Shown here piece by piece: positions 27,495 to 35,082 of a stretch of 64,000 bases of DNA. A model generated the notes under the pieces. The model ran no database searches. It was not told the origin of the DNA and worked only from the letters and a program-made list of their open reading frames with translations. The stretch covers positions 4,635,748 through 4,699,747 of the forward strand of contig NZ_CP036266.1 in NCBI RefSeq assembly GCF_007744075.1, given 5' to 3'. Source of the stretch: Gimesia chilikensis (GTDB taxonomy: Bacteria; Planctomycetota; Planctomycetia; Planctomycetales; Planctomycetaceae). Position 1 is the stretch's first letter. The number at the start of each line of letters is the position of its first letter. A program made the position numbers and the translations under genes.

Positions 27495-28514
27495 CTACTC
27501 AGACAATCTCTTCTGGTAACACTCACCCAGGTGGACCATCATCTCCAGTGCCAGCAGGTCCGCCCGCGACATGACATGCCGTGAACTTCGGTTCCCCAGC
27601 CCCCGGACAATCGTCTCCACACACTCCAGATGGAACTCCAGCACCTGACGCGAGGTCAGTCGGGCTGCCGCCAGCAGTTCCGCGATCTGGATAATCTCGT
27701 CCTTCAGACTCCCGGAGCCCATAATGACATAGGTCCGCAGCAGCTCATGATAGTATTCCGGAATGTCAGCGGGAATCTGCGCATCCGACATCGACTCTTC
27801 GGAAAGACTCTGTTCAGCCGGTGCTTCTCCAGCAGACGGTTCCAGTTCTCCCGGGTAGACCAGTGTCTGCAGTTGTTCGACCATCGAGCGCTGCTGATTC
27901 AACAACCGCTCGGCTTCATCCCGTTCACGGACCAGGCGACGATGATTTTCAACCTGCAGACGATGATGGTCTTCCTGCAGTTGCTGAACCCACAATGCCC
28001 GTTGCACATAATCCAATAATGCGGGTGAGTCCCAGCCGGCGGGGGAAACCAGCAGTTCCGCCTGGAATTCGCAGGCAGCCAGAGACAGTCGATCATCGGG
28101 TACGGATGAAATCAGAACAATCGGTTCATCACAACCACTGACGCGAATCGCCTGCAGCAGTTCGCTGCAGTGATGACGTCCCTCAACGTCGGCCTGAATC
28201 AGCAGACAATCGTAGCTGTGATTGCTCAGCAGTTTGAGCATCTCTTCGGCATTCGAGGCCCACTCCAGACGGGGCTCCTCACAGCCGATGGCATCCAGCC
28301 GTAAAGCAAAGCCCACCCACTCGGGACGCTGGCTGCTTACAAACAGCAGACGAAAGCGGGGCGGAATCACGGAAGCATGATTTTGCTCAGAGGAGGCTTG
28401 AGAGTCATCTGTCGGCGAAAGTCGGTCTGACTGCGGAGACCGGGACTGTCTTTCTGCGAAATCCGCGAAAGCAGCTGCCCCTGTCTGGTTGTGTTCATCA
28501 TCCTGCACGTTCAT
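27495..28514 (-). CDS. KaiA-like protein: pseudo-receiver plus KaiA/RsbU-type helical domain
   Basis: A 339-residue soluble protein. Residues 1-50 are a polar tail. Residues 52-172 look like a response-regulator receiver fold (FRLLFVSS, YDCLLIQADV, PIVLISSVPD, ELLVSPAG), but the acidic pair after strand 1 is Ser-Ser. The phospho-Asp position is Gln107, and the conserved Lys before Pro is Ser157, so it cannot be phosphorylated normally. A coiled coil follows (about 174-218), then an acidic linker. The C-terminus (252-337) reads YYHELLRTYV, then LTSRQVLEFHLECVE and MMVHLGECYQKR. This matches the spacing of the KaiA C-terminal/RsbU N-terminal helical domain as I remember it. It lies 73 bases after pyrK. 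The gene is sure; the KaiA-like assignment is inference from pattern. Confidence 0.75.
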   Translation of the reverse strand: MNVQDDEHNQTGAAAFADFAERQSRSPQSDRLSPTDDSQASSEQNHASVIPPRFRLLFVSSQRPEWVGFALRLDAIGCEEPRLEWASNAEEMLKLLSNHSYDCLLIQADVEGRHHCSELLQAIRVSGCDEPIVLISSVPDDRLSLAACEFQAELLVSPAGWDSPALLDYVQRALWVQQLQEDHHRLQVENHRRLVRERDEAERLLNQQRSMVEQLQTLVYPGELEPSAGEAPAEQSLSEESMSDAQIPADIPEYYHELLRTYVIMGSGSLKDEIIQIAELLAAARLTSRQVLEFHLECVETIVRGLGNRSSRHVMSRADLLALEMMVHLGECYQKRLSE

Positions 28515-28587
28515 ATCCCGACCTGAAATCAGCCTGAACTATAGGGTTTTCCGTTCAAAACTGTCAATACGAGGTCGCGTTTCGCGT

Positions 28588-29460
28588 CTAAAATATCAGC
28601 TGCTCGGCGTTAAACACGGGCCCTTCTACGCAGGTTCGCCGATAGTCCCAGTCGTCGGCACCGACGCGGACTTTCGCCACACAACTGAAACAGGCGCCAA
28701 AGCCACAGGCCATCGGAGTCTCCAGTGACAGCCAGCAGGAAATCCCCGCTTCCCGGGCGAGCTTACTGACCGCTTCCATCATTGGTTCCGGACCACAACA
28801 GAAGATCGTTTCGGGAGGTGCAGCGCTTTCAATCCGCTGCTTGAGCAGTTCGGTGACATAGCCGGCATGTCCAAACGAGCCATCATCGGTAGCTACTTCG
28901 ACTTCCAGCCCATCGAGGCGAAAATCATCCAGCCCTGCCAGGTATGCTTCCGAACGAGCCCCGTAGAGCAGGCTCACCCGTTCGGGAAACGCTTCCAGTT
29001 TCCGCGCTGGTTCACCATACGTACGTTGTCCCAGTGCTTCCCGGGCGGTCGCCAGAAACGGCGTCTGTCCGATCCCTCCCGCCACCATGACCAGCGAACC
29101 GGAACCGGGCTGCGGGAAGCCATTCCCCAGCGGTCCCCAGATTTCGACCTGATCACCGGGTTGCCAGTGCGTCATGCGGGACGTCAGTTTTCCAACCACC
29201 ACATAACCAAAGTCCAGTCCGATCGGCTGTCCCGCTTCGTCCAGGCAGGTATCGTAGAGTGCGAAGGGACGCCCCAGCAGCGGATCGTTCACGCCCGGCT
29301 CGCGGACCATGAAGAACTGGCCCGGCAGAATCACCCGCGCAATTTCGGGACAGTGAATTCGCAGCCGCCAGGTATCCTTTGCCATCTGGACCTGTTCGGT
29401 GACGGTCGCTGCCAAATACTGGGGGGTTGCACAATCGCTGAATGCGTGAGTCTCTGTCAT
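28588..29460 (-). CDS. pyrK: Dihydroorotate dehydrogenase electron-transfer subunit-like protein (PyrK)
   Basis: An FAD and [2Fe-2S] electron-transfer subunit, 290 residues, that passes electrons from dihydroorotate dehydrogenase B to NAD+. Visible are the flavin-binding RPFALYD, the nucleotide-binding GGIGQTPF, and ETPMACGFGACFSC. Cysteines 252, 257, 260 and 277 (C-x4-C-x2-C-x16-C) ligate the iron-sulfur cluster, as in PyrK. No pyrD lies in the window, so the partner is elsewhere. A sulfhydrogenase-type FAD subunit is the alternative, but the cysteine spacing and length favour PyrK. It is 38 bases downstream of the pseudouridine synthase gene and 73 bases upstream of the KaiA-like gene, likely one transcript. 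Confidence 0.88.
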   Translation of the reverse strand: MTETHAFSDCATPQYLAATVTEQVQMAKDTWRLRIHCPEIARVILPGQFFMVREPGVNDPLLGRPFALYDTCLDEAGQPIGLDFGYVVVGKLTSRMTHWQPGDQVEIWGPLGNGFPQPGSGSLVMVAGGIGQTPFLATAREALGQRTYGEPARKLEAFPERVSLLYGARSEAYLAGLDDFRLDGLEVEVATDDGSFGHAGYVTELLKQRIESAAPPETIFCCGPEPMMEAVSKLAREAGISCWLSLETPMACGFGACFSCVAKVRVGADDWDYRRTCVEGPVFNAEQLIF

Positions 29461-29498
29461 GTTTGCTTTCCTTGCCGGCGCTCAGTGGTGCCCGTTCA

Positions 29499-30485
29499 TC
29501 AATCGCCGATAATACGGCGTCCAGTAGACTTCTTCTGAGCGGGTTTCTTGGGAACCGCAGAGGCCCCTCGTTTTCCTTTATTGCCGACAGACCGTTTTTT
29601 TCCACCTGTCTCTTTGTCTGAAATATTTTTTCCCGCACCACGCCGGGCCGGTTTTCCACGACTGGGAGCCGCTTTCTTCTTGCTTTTGCGTTTGCGGAGA
29701 TCGGGGGAATGCTGCTCATTCAGCATCTCCCGCAGTTTTTTAAGTTCGGTATCCGACAGCCGTCGGTATTCGCCCGATTTGAGTTTCCCCAGGTTCAGCG
29801 GACCAAAGCGGACGCGAATCAGCTGCATGACTTTATGGCCGATCCTGGCCATCATTCGCCGGATCTCACGGTTCTGTCCTTCGTGCAGCGTCATTTCCAG
29901 AAAGGTACTTTTCCCCTGCTTTTTCAACGGTTTTAAACCGGAAACGCGGAAGACACCTTCTTTGAACCGCACCCCTTTTCGCAGTTCGTCCAGCTTTTCC
30001 CGAGTCGGATGACCGGCGACCTGCACATGATAGGTTCGTGCGACGCGATAACGCGGATGCGCGAGACGCTGAGCCATCGCACCGTCATTGGTCACCAGCA
30101 GCAGGCCTTCACTGTTTTCATCCAGCCGACCGACGGTAAACAGCCGCTGCCCTTCGCCGGGAAACAGGTCAATCACCCGTCGCCGTCCCGCCGGATCCTG
30201 GTTCGTACAGAGAAAACCGGACGGTTTGTTCAACAGAAAATAACGACGGGGTTCCATCCGGGCCCGCTCGCCATCCACGGTGATGACCTGCGTTTCAGGG
30301 TCGATGCGGGCGCCCAGTTCAGTCACGATCTCCCCGTCGACGGTCACGCGTCCGGTTTCGATGTACTCTTCACAATGACGACGGGAACCCAGACCGGTCG
30401 CTGCCAGATATTTCTGCAAACGAATCAGGTGGCTGTCGTCTGTGGGGGAATCGGATTCGGACGGGGTGGGGTTATCGGAACTCAT
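29499..30485 (-). CDS. RluB/RsuA-family rRNA pseudouridine synthase with basic tail
   Basis: A 328-residue enzyme that converts a uridine in rRNA to pseudouridine. An S4 RNA-binding domain lies at about 21-60 (IRLQKYLAATGLGSRRHCEE). The catalytic domain has FLLNKPSGFLCTNQD and GRLDENSEGLLLVTNDG with catalytic Asp122, then EGQNREIRRMM. The last ~70 residues form a disordered Lys/Arg-rich tail that would contact rRNA and is longer than in Escherichia coli RluB. RluB (large subunit) is more likely than RsuA, but the target nucleotide is not certain. It heads a leftward set rluB-like, pyrK and KaiA-like. Confidence 0.9.
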   Translation of the reverse strand: MSSDNPTPSESDSPTDDSHLIRLQKYLAATGLGSRRHCEEYIETGRVTVDGEIVTELGARIDPETQVITVDGERARMEPRRYFLLNKPSGFLCTNQDPAGRRRVIDLFPGEGQRLFTVGRLDENSEGLLLVTNDGAMAQRLAHPRYRVARTYHVQVAGHPTREKLDELRKGVRFKEGVFRVSGLKPLKKQGKSTFLEMTLHEGQNREIRRMMARIGHKVMQLIRVRFGPLNLGKLKSGEYRRLSDTELKKLREMLNEQHSPDLRKRKSKKKAAPSRGKPARRGAGKNISDKETGGKKRSVGNKGKRGASAVPKKPAQKKSTGRRIIGD

Positions 30486-30599
30486 GATCTTTCAACTATG
30501 GTAAAATTTTCAGGTCAAAGCAGGCCTGCTGGCCGCGTACCTTATACCACAGCGGAGAGATGATACCAATTATGCAGAACCGATTTCTTGGCAGGGAAC

Positions 30600-31652
30600 T
30601 CAAAGGATTTCAGAAATATCCGGTATTTCCAGACTCTGCTCCTCAATCACGTCCCGCATCCGCTGCAGCGAGCGGATGGTCAGTTGACGCACCCGTTCGG
30701 TACTCACGCCGAAGTCTTCCGCAATTTCGCGGAACTTTTCAGGCACCTCGGCCGGCGGCAGTCCAAAACGACGTTTGAGAATCTGTTGCTCGCGTTGGCC
30801 CAGGGAACACAGTACCTGTTCGAGGACCTGTTCAATCGACTTATGATAGGTTTCCTGCGAACGCATAGTCGAACGAATATCACTGAGGCCCAAGGCGAGG
30901 GTCTCAGCCCCGTTGACAAAGTTCTTGCGGTACTTTCGCCCTTTTTTCGTAGTACGAAACAGATAATTTCGCACTGCCCAGGTTCCGTAAGTACTGAACC
31001 GGTTACCGCGATCGATATCGAAAATCTCCACCGCCCGAATCAAAGGCATATAGCCGTCACTGACAATATCTTCGAATGAATTTGCCCGATCGGTCAGATT
31101 TTTGGCAATCGAGACCACCAGCCTCAAATTCGCCTGAATGATGTAGTCCCGCAGGCTGTTCGCATCTTTCAGTTTCTGCTCGATCCGGTCCAGCACACCA
31201 ACGCAGGGTGCTTTGAGATCAACCTGTTTTTGCAGCATCGCCGCTCGATACTTCAGATAATTCATCCCGCGGAAGAGAATGATTTCCTGCTCTTTGCTCA
31301 ACAGGGGAACCGCATACAGACGCGTCTGCAGCAGACCCGCATCGCTGGTCAGGTCATCCTCGGTATCCGGCTTAAGTTCCGCACAGAGTTGCTGCAGGGG
31401 AATCAGCACCTGATCCATGGCTTCGGGTTGATCGAAGCGTTCGCTGTGAACGTACTCGATTTCTTTTGAGTACAGACGCTCAGCACGAGCCTGTAATTCA
31501 CGTGTCACACAGACTTTTCGCATCCGCGCCGCCTTTTTGACCGCCAGCAGTTCGCACTGGCAGGACTGCGACTGGTCCAGGTGCACAGCACGTTCGCCCA
31601 GATCGGAAAATGTGTCCAATTCTGATGCGGGATAACTTGGTTCGTATGACAT
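30600..31652 (-). CDS. Sigma-70 family RNA polymerase sigma factor apparently lacking region 3
   Basis: About 350 residues. Region 1.2 is visible as EQEIILFRGMNYLKYRA. Region 2 is visible as NLRLVVSIAKNLTDRANSFEDIVSDGYMPLIRAVEIFD, then GNRFSTYGTWAVRNYLFR (2.3-2.4). Region 4 is visible as LGQREQQILKRRFGL and FGVSTERVRQLTIRSLQRMR (helix-turn-helix). Only about 40-45 residues separate regions 2.4 and 4, too few for a normal region 3. The N-terminal ~100 residues are specific to this type. The start is ATG 31652 (MSYEPSYPASELD); the frame extends to 31757 without better support. It is divergent from the pyruvate dehydrogenase operon across 666 bases. It is probably an alternative rather than the housekeeping factor. 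Confidence 0.9.
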   Translation of the reverse strand: MSYEPSYPASELDTFSDLGERAVHLDQSQSCQCELLAVKKAARMRKVCVTRELQARAERLYSKEIEYVHSERFDQPEAMDQVLIPLQQLCAELKPDTEDDLTSDAGLLQTRLYAVPLLSKEQEIILFRGMNYLKYRAAMLQKQVDLKAPCVGVLDRIEQKLKDANSLRDYIIQANLRLVVSIAKNLTDRANSFEDIVSDGYMPLIRAVEIFDIDRGNRFSTYGTWAVRNYLFRTTKKGRKYRKNFVNGAETLALGLSDIRSTMRSQETYHKSIEQVLEQVLCSLGQREQQILKRRFGLPPAEVPEKFREIAEDFGVSTERVRQLTIRSLQRMRDVIEEQSLEIPDISEIL

Positions 31653-32318
31653 ATATCCGAGACTCACTGAGAGAAATTTTCTGGCATATCGATTCTGTAA
31701 AACAGAACCTGCGGGTCCTATCTTAGAGAATTGGATCCAATAAAACAATTTTAACAATCTAAATTGCTTAAATTGGACAATTTTTATACAGACGTTTCAC
31801 ATCGATTATGACTGATGTATTTTATTCCCATCCCGAGCACACATTAACACAAGCACACAGGAACACCACTCGAAATTCCAGTCAGACTCACGCCCTCTCA
31901 CCTCAAAAGCCGATCATATCAACAGGGATACTCTTCCCGGCCCGCCTGAAAACCCACGAAAAACCTGCCTCATTTCCTTCAAAAAGCCTGTCTCCGGCGC
32001 CGTCTCAGCTATATATGACGTTTGCTATGTCTATTAAAGAGTTTAGACCGGTTGCTATCACTCGCAAAACCGAGGGAAATCAGCTAACATTTCGATTAAC
32101 GAGATCAGTCACCGCTTTCGCGATGTATTCCAATCTGAATCTGCGGCGGGATGGCCTCAAAAAAGCCCCGGTTTAGTTCCCTTAACAGCGGTGCATTCCT
32201 AGAATTGTTTTATTACTCAGCTGCGTGATTTCTTCCAGATCGTGAACTGGTTAGTGATCTGAGAGAAGTTACGCTCAACGAACGAATATACTCAGTCAGG
32301 TTGAAAGAACCTTATCTC
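31653..32318. other. Long AT-rich intergenic region between sigma factor and aceE
   Basis: These 666 bases are divergent upstream sequence for the sigma gene and aceE. The first ~150 bases are AT-rich. A 122-codon plus-strand frame (31808-32176) has Ser/Thr/Pro-rich, non-domain-like composition, and I do not call it. Near aceE there is a long inverted repeat (32229-32268, entered separately). A promoter pair could not be fixed. Confidence 0.45.
32229..32268 (+). promoter_or_regulatory. Inverted repeat in the aceE leader (possible operator or hairpin)
   Basis: Arms 32229-32241 and 32256-32268 are complementary at 10 of 13 positions, with the inner six (CAGATC/GATCTG) perfect and a 14-base centre. 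It lies about 50 bases before the aceE start, so it could be an operator or a leader hairpin. No T-run follows, so it is not a normal terminator. Confidence 0.35.
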
Positions 32319-35012
32319 ATGGCAGAACAGACAGTTACAGGTGCAGTGCCTGGAGTCGATCCGGCAGAACTGGAAGAATGGTTTGAGTCACTGGATGATC
32401 TCATCATCCGCTATGGAAAGGAACGCGTACAACACGTTCTGGCTACTCTTCAGGAACGTGCCTATCGTCAAGGCGTGACGATGCCTTTCACTGCCAATAC
32501 GCCTTACATCAACACCATTCCGCAGGATGATCAGCCTCTCTTCCCCGGCAACCGGGAAATCGAGCGGCGGATCAAAAGTATCATCCGCTGGAATGCGATG
32601 GCGATGGTCGTTCGTGCCAACAAAGATCATGACGGCATCGGCGGTCACATCTCTACCTACGCGTCTGCAGCCACACTCTGGGAAATCGGATTCAACCACT
32701 TCTTCCACTCTCGGACAGAAGACCATTCCGGAGACGTCGTCTACTTCCAGGGTCACGCTTCTCCCGGTGTCTATGCCCGTGCCTTTGTCGAAGGACGACT
32801 GACCGAAGAAAACCTGCAGCGGTTCCGCCAGGAACTCCCGCGCGGTGGTGGACTCTCTTCCTACCCGCACCCCTGGCTCATGCCTGACTTCTGGCAGTTC
32901 CCCACCGTATCGATGGGCCTCGGTCCCATCATGTCCATCTACCATGCCCGCTTCCTGCGTTACCTGCACAACCGCGGCATTATGGATACATCACAGTCGA
33001 AAGTCTGGTGTTTCGTTGGTGACGGGGAAACTGATGAACCCGAAACCCTGGGTGCGATTACCCTCGCCTCCCGCGAGCATCTGGACAACCTGATCTTCGT
33101 CATTAACTGTAACCTGCAGCGTCTGGACGGACCGGTTCGCGGGAACGGAAAGATCATCCAGGAACTCGAAGCCGCCTTCCGCGGTGCCGGCTGGAACTGT
33201 CTCAAAGTCATCTGGGGCAGCGACTGGGATCCCCTGCTCTCCGAAGACGAAGACGGCCTGCTCGTCAAACGCATGGGCGAAGTCGTCGACGGTCAGTATC
33301 AGAAATACGTCGTCGAATCCGGGTCTTACATCCGCGATCACTTCTTCGGCGAAAACCCCGAACTGCTCAAGATGGCCGAGCATCTCTCTGACGAACAGAT
33401 TAAGAAGATGAACCGTGGCGGTCACGATCCGGAAAAAGTTTACGCTGCCTTCAAAGCAGCCACGGAACACACCGGTTCGCCTACGGTCATTCTCGCCAAA
33501 ACCATCAAAGGCTACGGTCTGGGTGAAGCCGGTGAAGGCCGCAACGTGGCTCACAACGTGAAAAAAGCCAACGAAGAAGAACTGCGCGACTTCCGCTCCC
33601 GCTTCGGTATTCCCATTCGCGACGAAGACGTCAAGAACACACCGTTCTACCGTCCCGAAGAAGGCAGCCCCGAAATGCAGTACCTGCAGGAACGGCGGAA
33701 AGAACTCGGCGGTTACCTGCCCGAACGGAAACCCACGGAAGAACGCCTGGAAACTCCCACGCTCGAATCGCTGGGCAAGTTCATGGACTCCATGGCCGGC
33801 AAAAAAGGTTCTACCACCGGTGCCCTGGGCATCCTGCTGGCCACCCTGCTCCGTGACAAAGTCGTCGGCAAACGTATTGTGCCGATCATCCCCGACGAAG
33901 CCCGTACCTTCGGTATGGAAGGCCTCTTCAAGCAGTGCGGTATCTATGCCAGCCAGGGACAATTGTACGAACCGGTCGACCGCGATCAGCTGATGTACTA
34001 CAAGGAAGCTAAAGACGGCCAGATCCTCGAAGAGGGGATCAACGAAGCCGGTGCGATTTCCTCGTTCATCGCTGCAGGAACCGCGTACTCGAACCAGGGC
34101 GTGAACATGATTCCGTTCTACGTCTACTACTCGATGTTCGGCTTCCAGCGTGTTGGCGATCTCGTCTGGGCCGCCGCTGATTCCCGTACCAAGGGCTTCC
34201 TGCTCGGCGGTACTTCCGGCCGCACCACCCTCAACGGAGAAGGTCTGCAGCACCAGGACGGGCACAGCCACATCATGGCTTCTACCGTTCCCACCCTGCA
34301 CGCCTACGATCCTGCTTACGCTTACGAGCTGGCGGTCATCATTCAGGACGGCATGCGACGCATGTATCAGGAAGGCGAAGAGATCTTCTACTATCTCTCC
34401 GTCTACAACGAAAACTACGAAATGGCTCCGATGCCCGAGGGCGACGACGTCGTCGATGGGATCATCAAAGGGATTTATAAATTCCGTTCTCTGGAAGCCG
34501 ACAAACCAGCCGTCGACGCTCGTCCGCAGCTGTTCGGCAGTGGTCCGATTCTCCGCGAAGTACTGCGAGCCCAGGAAATCCTGGCCGAGAAATACCAGAT
34601 CGCTACCGATGTCTGGAGCGTCACCAGCTACAACGAGCTGGCCCGTGACGTGAAAGATGCGGAACGTTACAACCGTCTGCACCCTGATGCAGAACCGCAG
34701 AAATCCTTCCTGGAAACGACCTTTGAAGGCGTCGCAGGCCCCTTCATCGCTTCCAGTGACAATATCAAAATTGTCGCCGACCAGATCCGTGAAGGTATCC
34801 CCGGTAACTACTGTGTACTGGGAACCGATGGCTTTGGTCGCAGCGAAACCCGTGAATCGCTCCGCCGTCACTTCGAAATTGACGCGGAAAACGTGGTGCT
34901 GGCAACACTCGTCGAACTGGCCGACGAAGGCAAGTTCGATAAATCGAAGTTAGCCGCCATCATCCAGGACCTGGGTATCGATCCGGAGAAAGTCAATCCC
35001 CGGCTGGCCTGA
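32319..35012 (+). CDS. aceE: Pyruvate dehydrogenase E1 component, homodimeric type
   Basis: Thiamine diphosphate-dependent E1 of the pyruvate dehydrogenase complex, about 897 residues, the single-chain AceE type rather than the two-chain alpha/beta type. It decarboxylates pyruvate and acetylates the lipoyl group of E2. Visible are SYPHPWLMPDFWQFPTVSMG, the ThDP-Mg motif GDGETDEPETLG followed later by NCNLQRLDGPVRGN, GYGLGEAGEGRNVAHNVKK, and the second-domain IIPDEARTFGMEGLFKQ. C-terminal VLGTDGFGRSETR is also typical. The start is ATG 32319 (MAEQTVTG); an in-frame TTG at 32301 is less likely. It is followed by aceF (70 bases) and lpdA, a complete PDH operon. Confidence 0.97.
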   Translation: MAEQTVTGAVPGVDPAELEEWFESLDDLIIRYGKERVQHVLATLQERAYRQGVTMPFTANTPYINTIPQDDQPLFPGNREIERRIKSIIRWNAMAMVVRANKDHDGIGGHISTYASAATLWEIGFNHFFHSRTEDHSGDVVYFQGHASPGVYARAFVEGRLTEENLQRFRQELPRGGGLSSYPHPWLMPDFWQFPTVSMGLGPIMSIYHARFLRYLHNRGIMDTSQSKVWCFVGDGETDEPETLGAITLASREHLDNLIFVINCNLQRLDGPVRGNGKIIQELEAAFRGAGWNCLKVIWGSDWDPLLSEDEDGLLVKRMGEVVDGQYQKYVVESGSYIRDHFFGENPELLKMAEHLSDEQIKKMNRGGHDPEKVYAAFKAATEHTGSPTVILAKTIKGYGLGEAGEGRNVAHNVKKANEEELRDFRSRFGIPIRDEDVKNTPFYRPEEGSPEMQYLQERRKELGGYLPERKPTEERLETPTLESLGKFMDSMAGKKGSTTGALGILLATLLRDKVVGKRIVPIIPDEARTFGMEGLFKQCGIYASQGQLYEPVDRDQLMYYKEAKDGQILEEGINEAGAISSFIAAGTAYSNQGVNMIPFYVYYSMFGFQRVGDLVWAAADSRTKGFLLGGTSGRTTLNGEGLQHQDGHSHIMASTVPTLHAYDPAYAYELAVIIQDGMRRMYQEGEEIFYYLSVYNENYEMAPMPEGDDVVDGIIKGIYKFRSLEADKPAVDARPQLFGSGPILREVLRAQEILAEKYQIATDVWSVTSYNELARDVKDAERYNRLHPDAEPQKSFLETTFEGVAGPFIASSDNIKIVADQIREGIPGNYCVLGTDGFGRSETRESLRRHFEIDAENVVLATLVELADEGKFDKSKLAAIIQDLGIDPEKVNPRLA

Positions 35013-35082
35013 TCCCGGTGCACCTGACCCAGTGACAACGGTTCAAACCAAACATTACCATCATCAGATAGAACGATAAGAC

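Noticed and set aside
31808-32176. 122-codon plus-strand open frame upstream of aceE
   Set aside because: No ribosome binding site, Ser/Thr/Pro/His-rich composition without fold-like pattern, and third positions unlike neighbours. Kept only as part of the intergenic note.
32991-34871. 626-codon minus-strand frame inside aceE
   Set aside because: A mirror frame of aceE, produced by its strong codon bias; the plus-strand product carries all E1 motifs.
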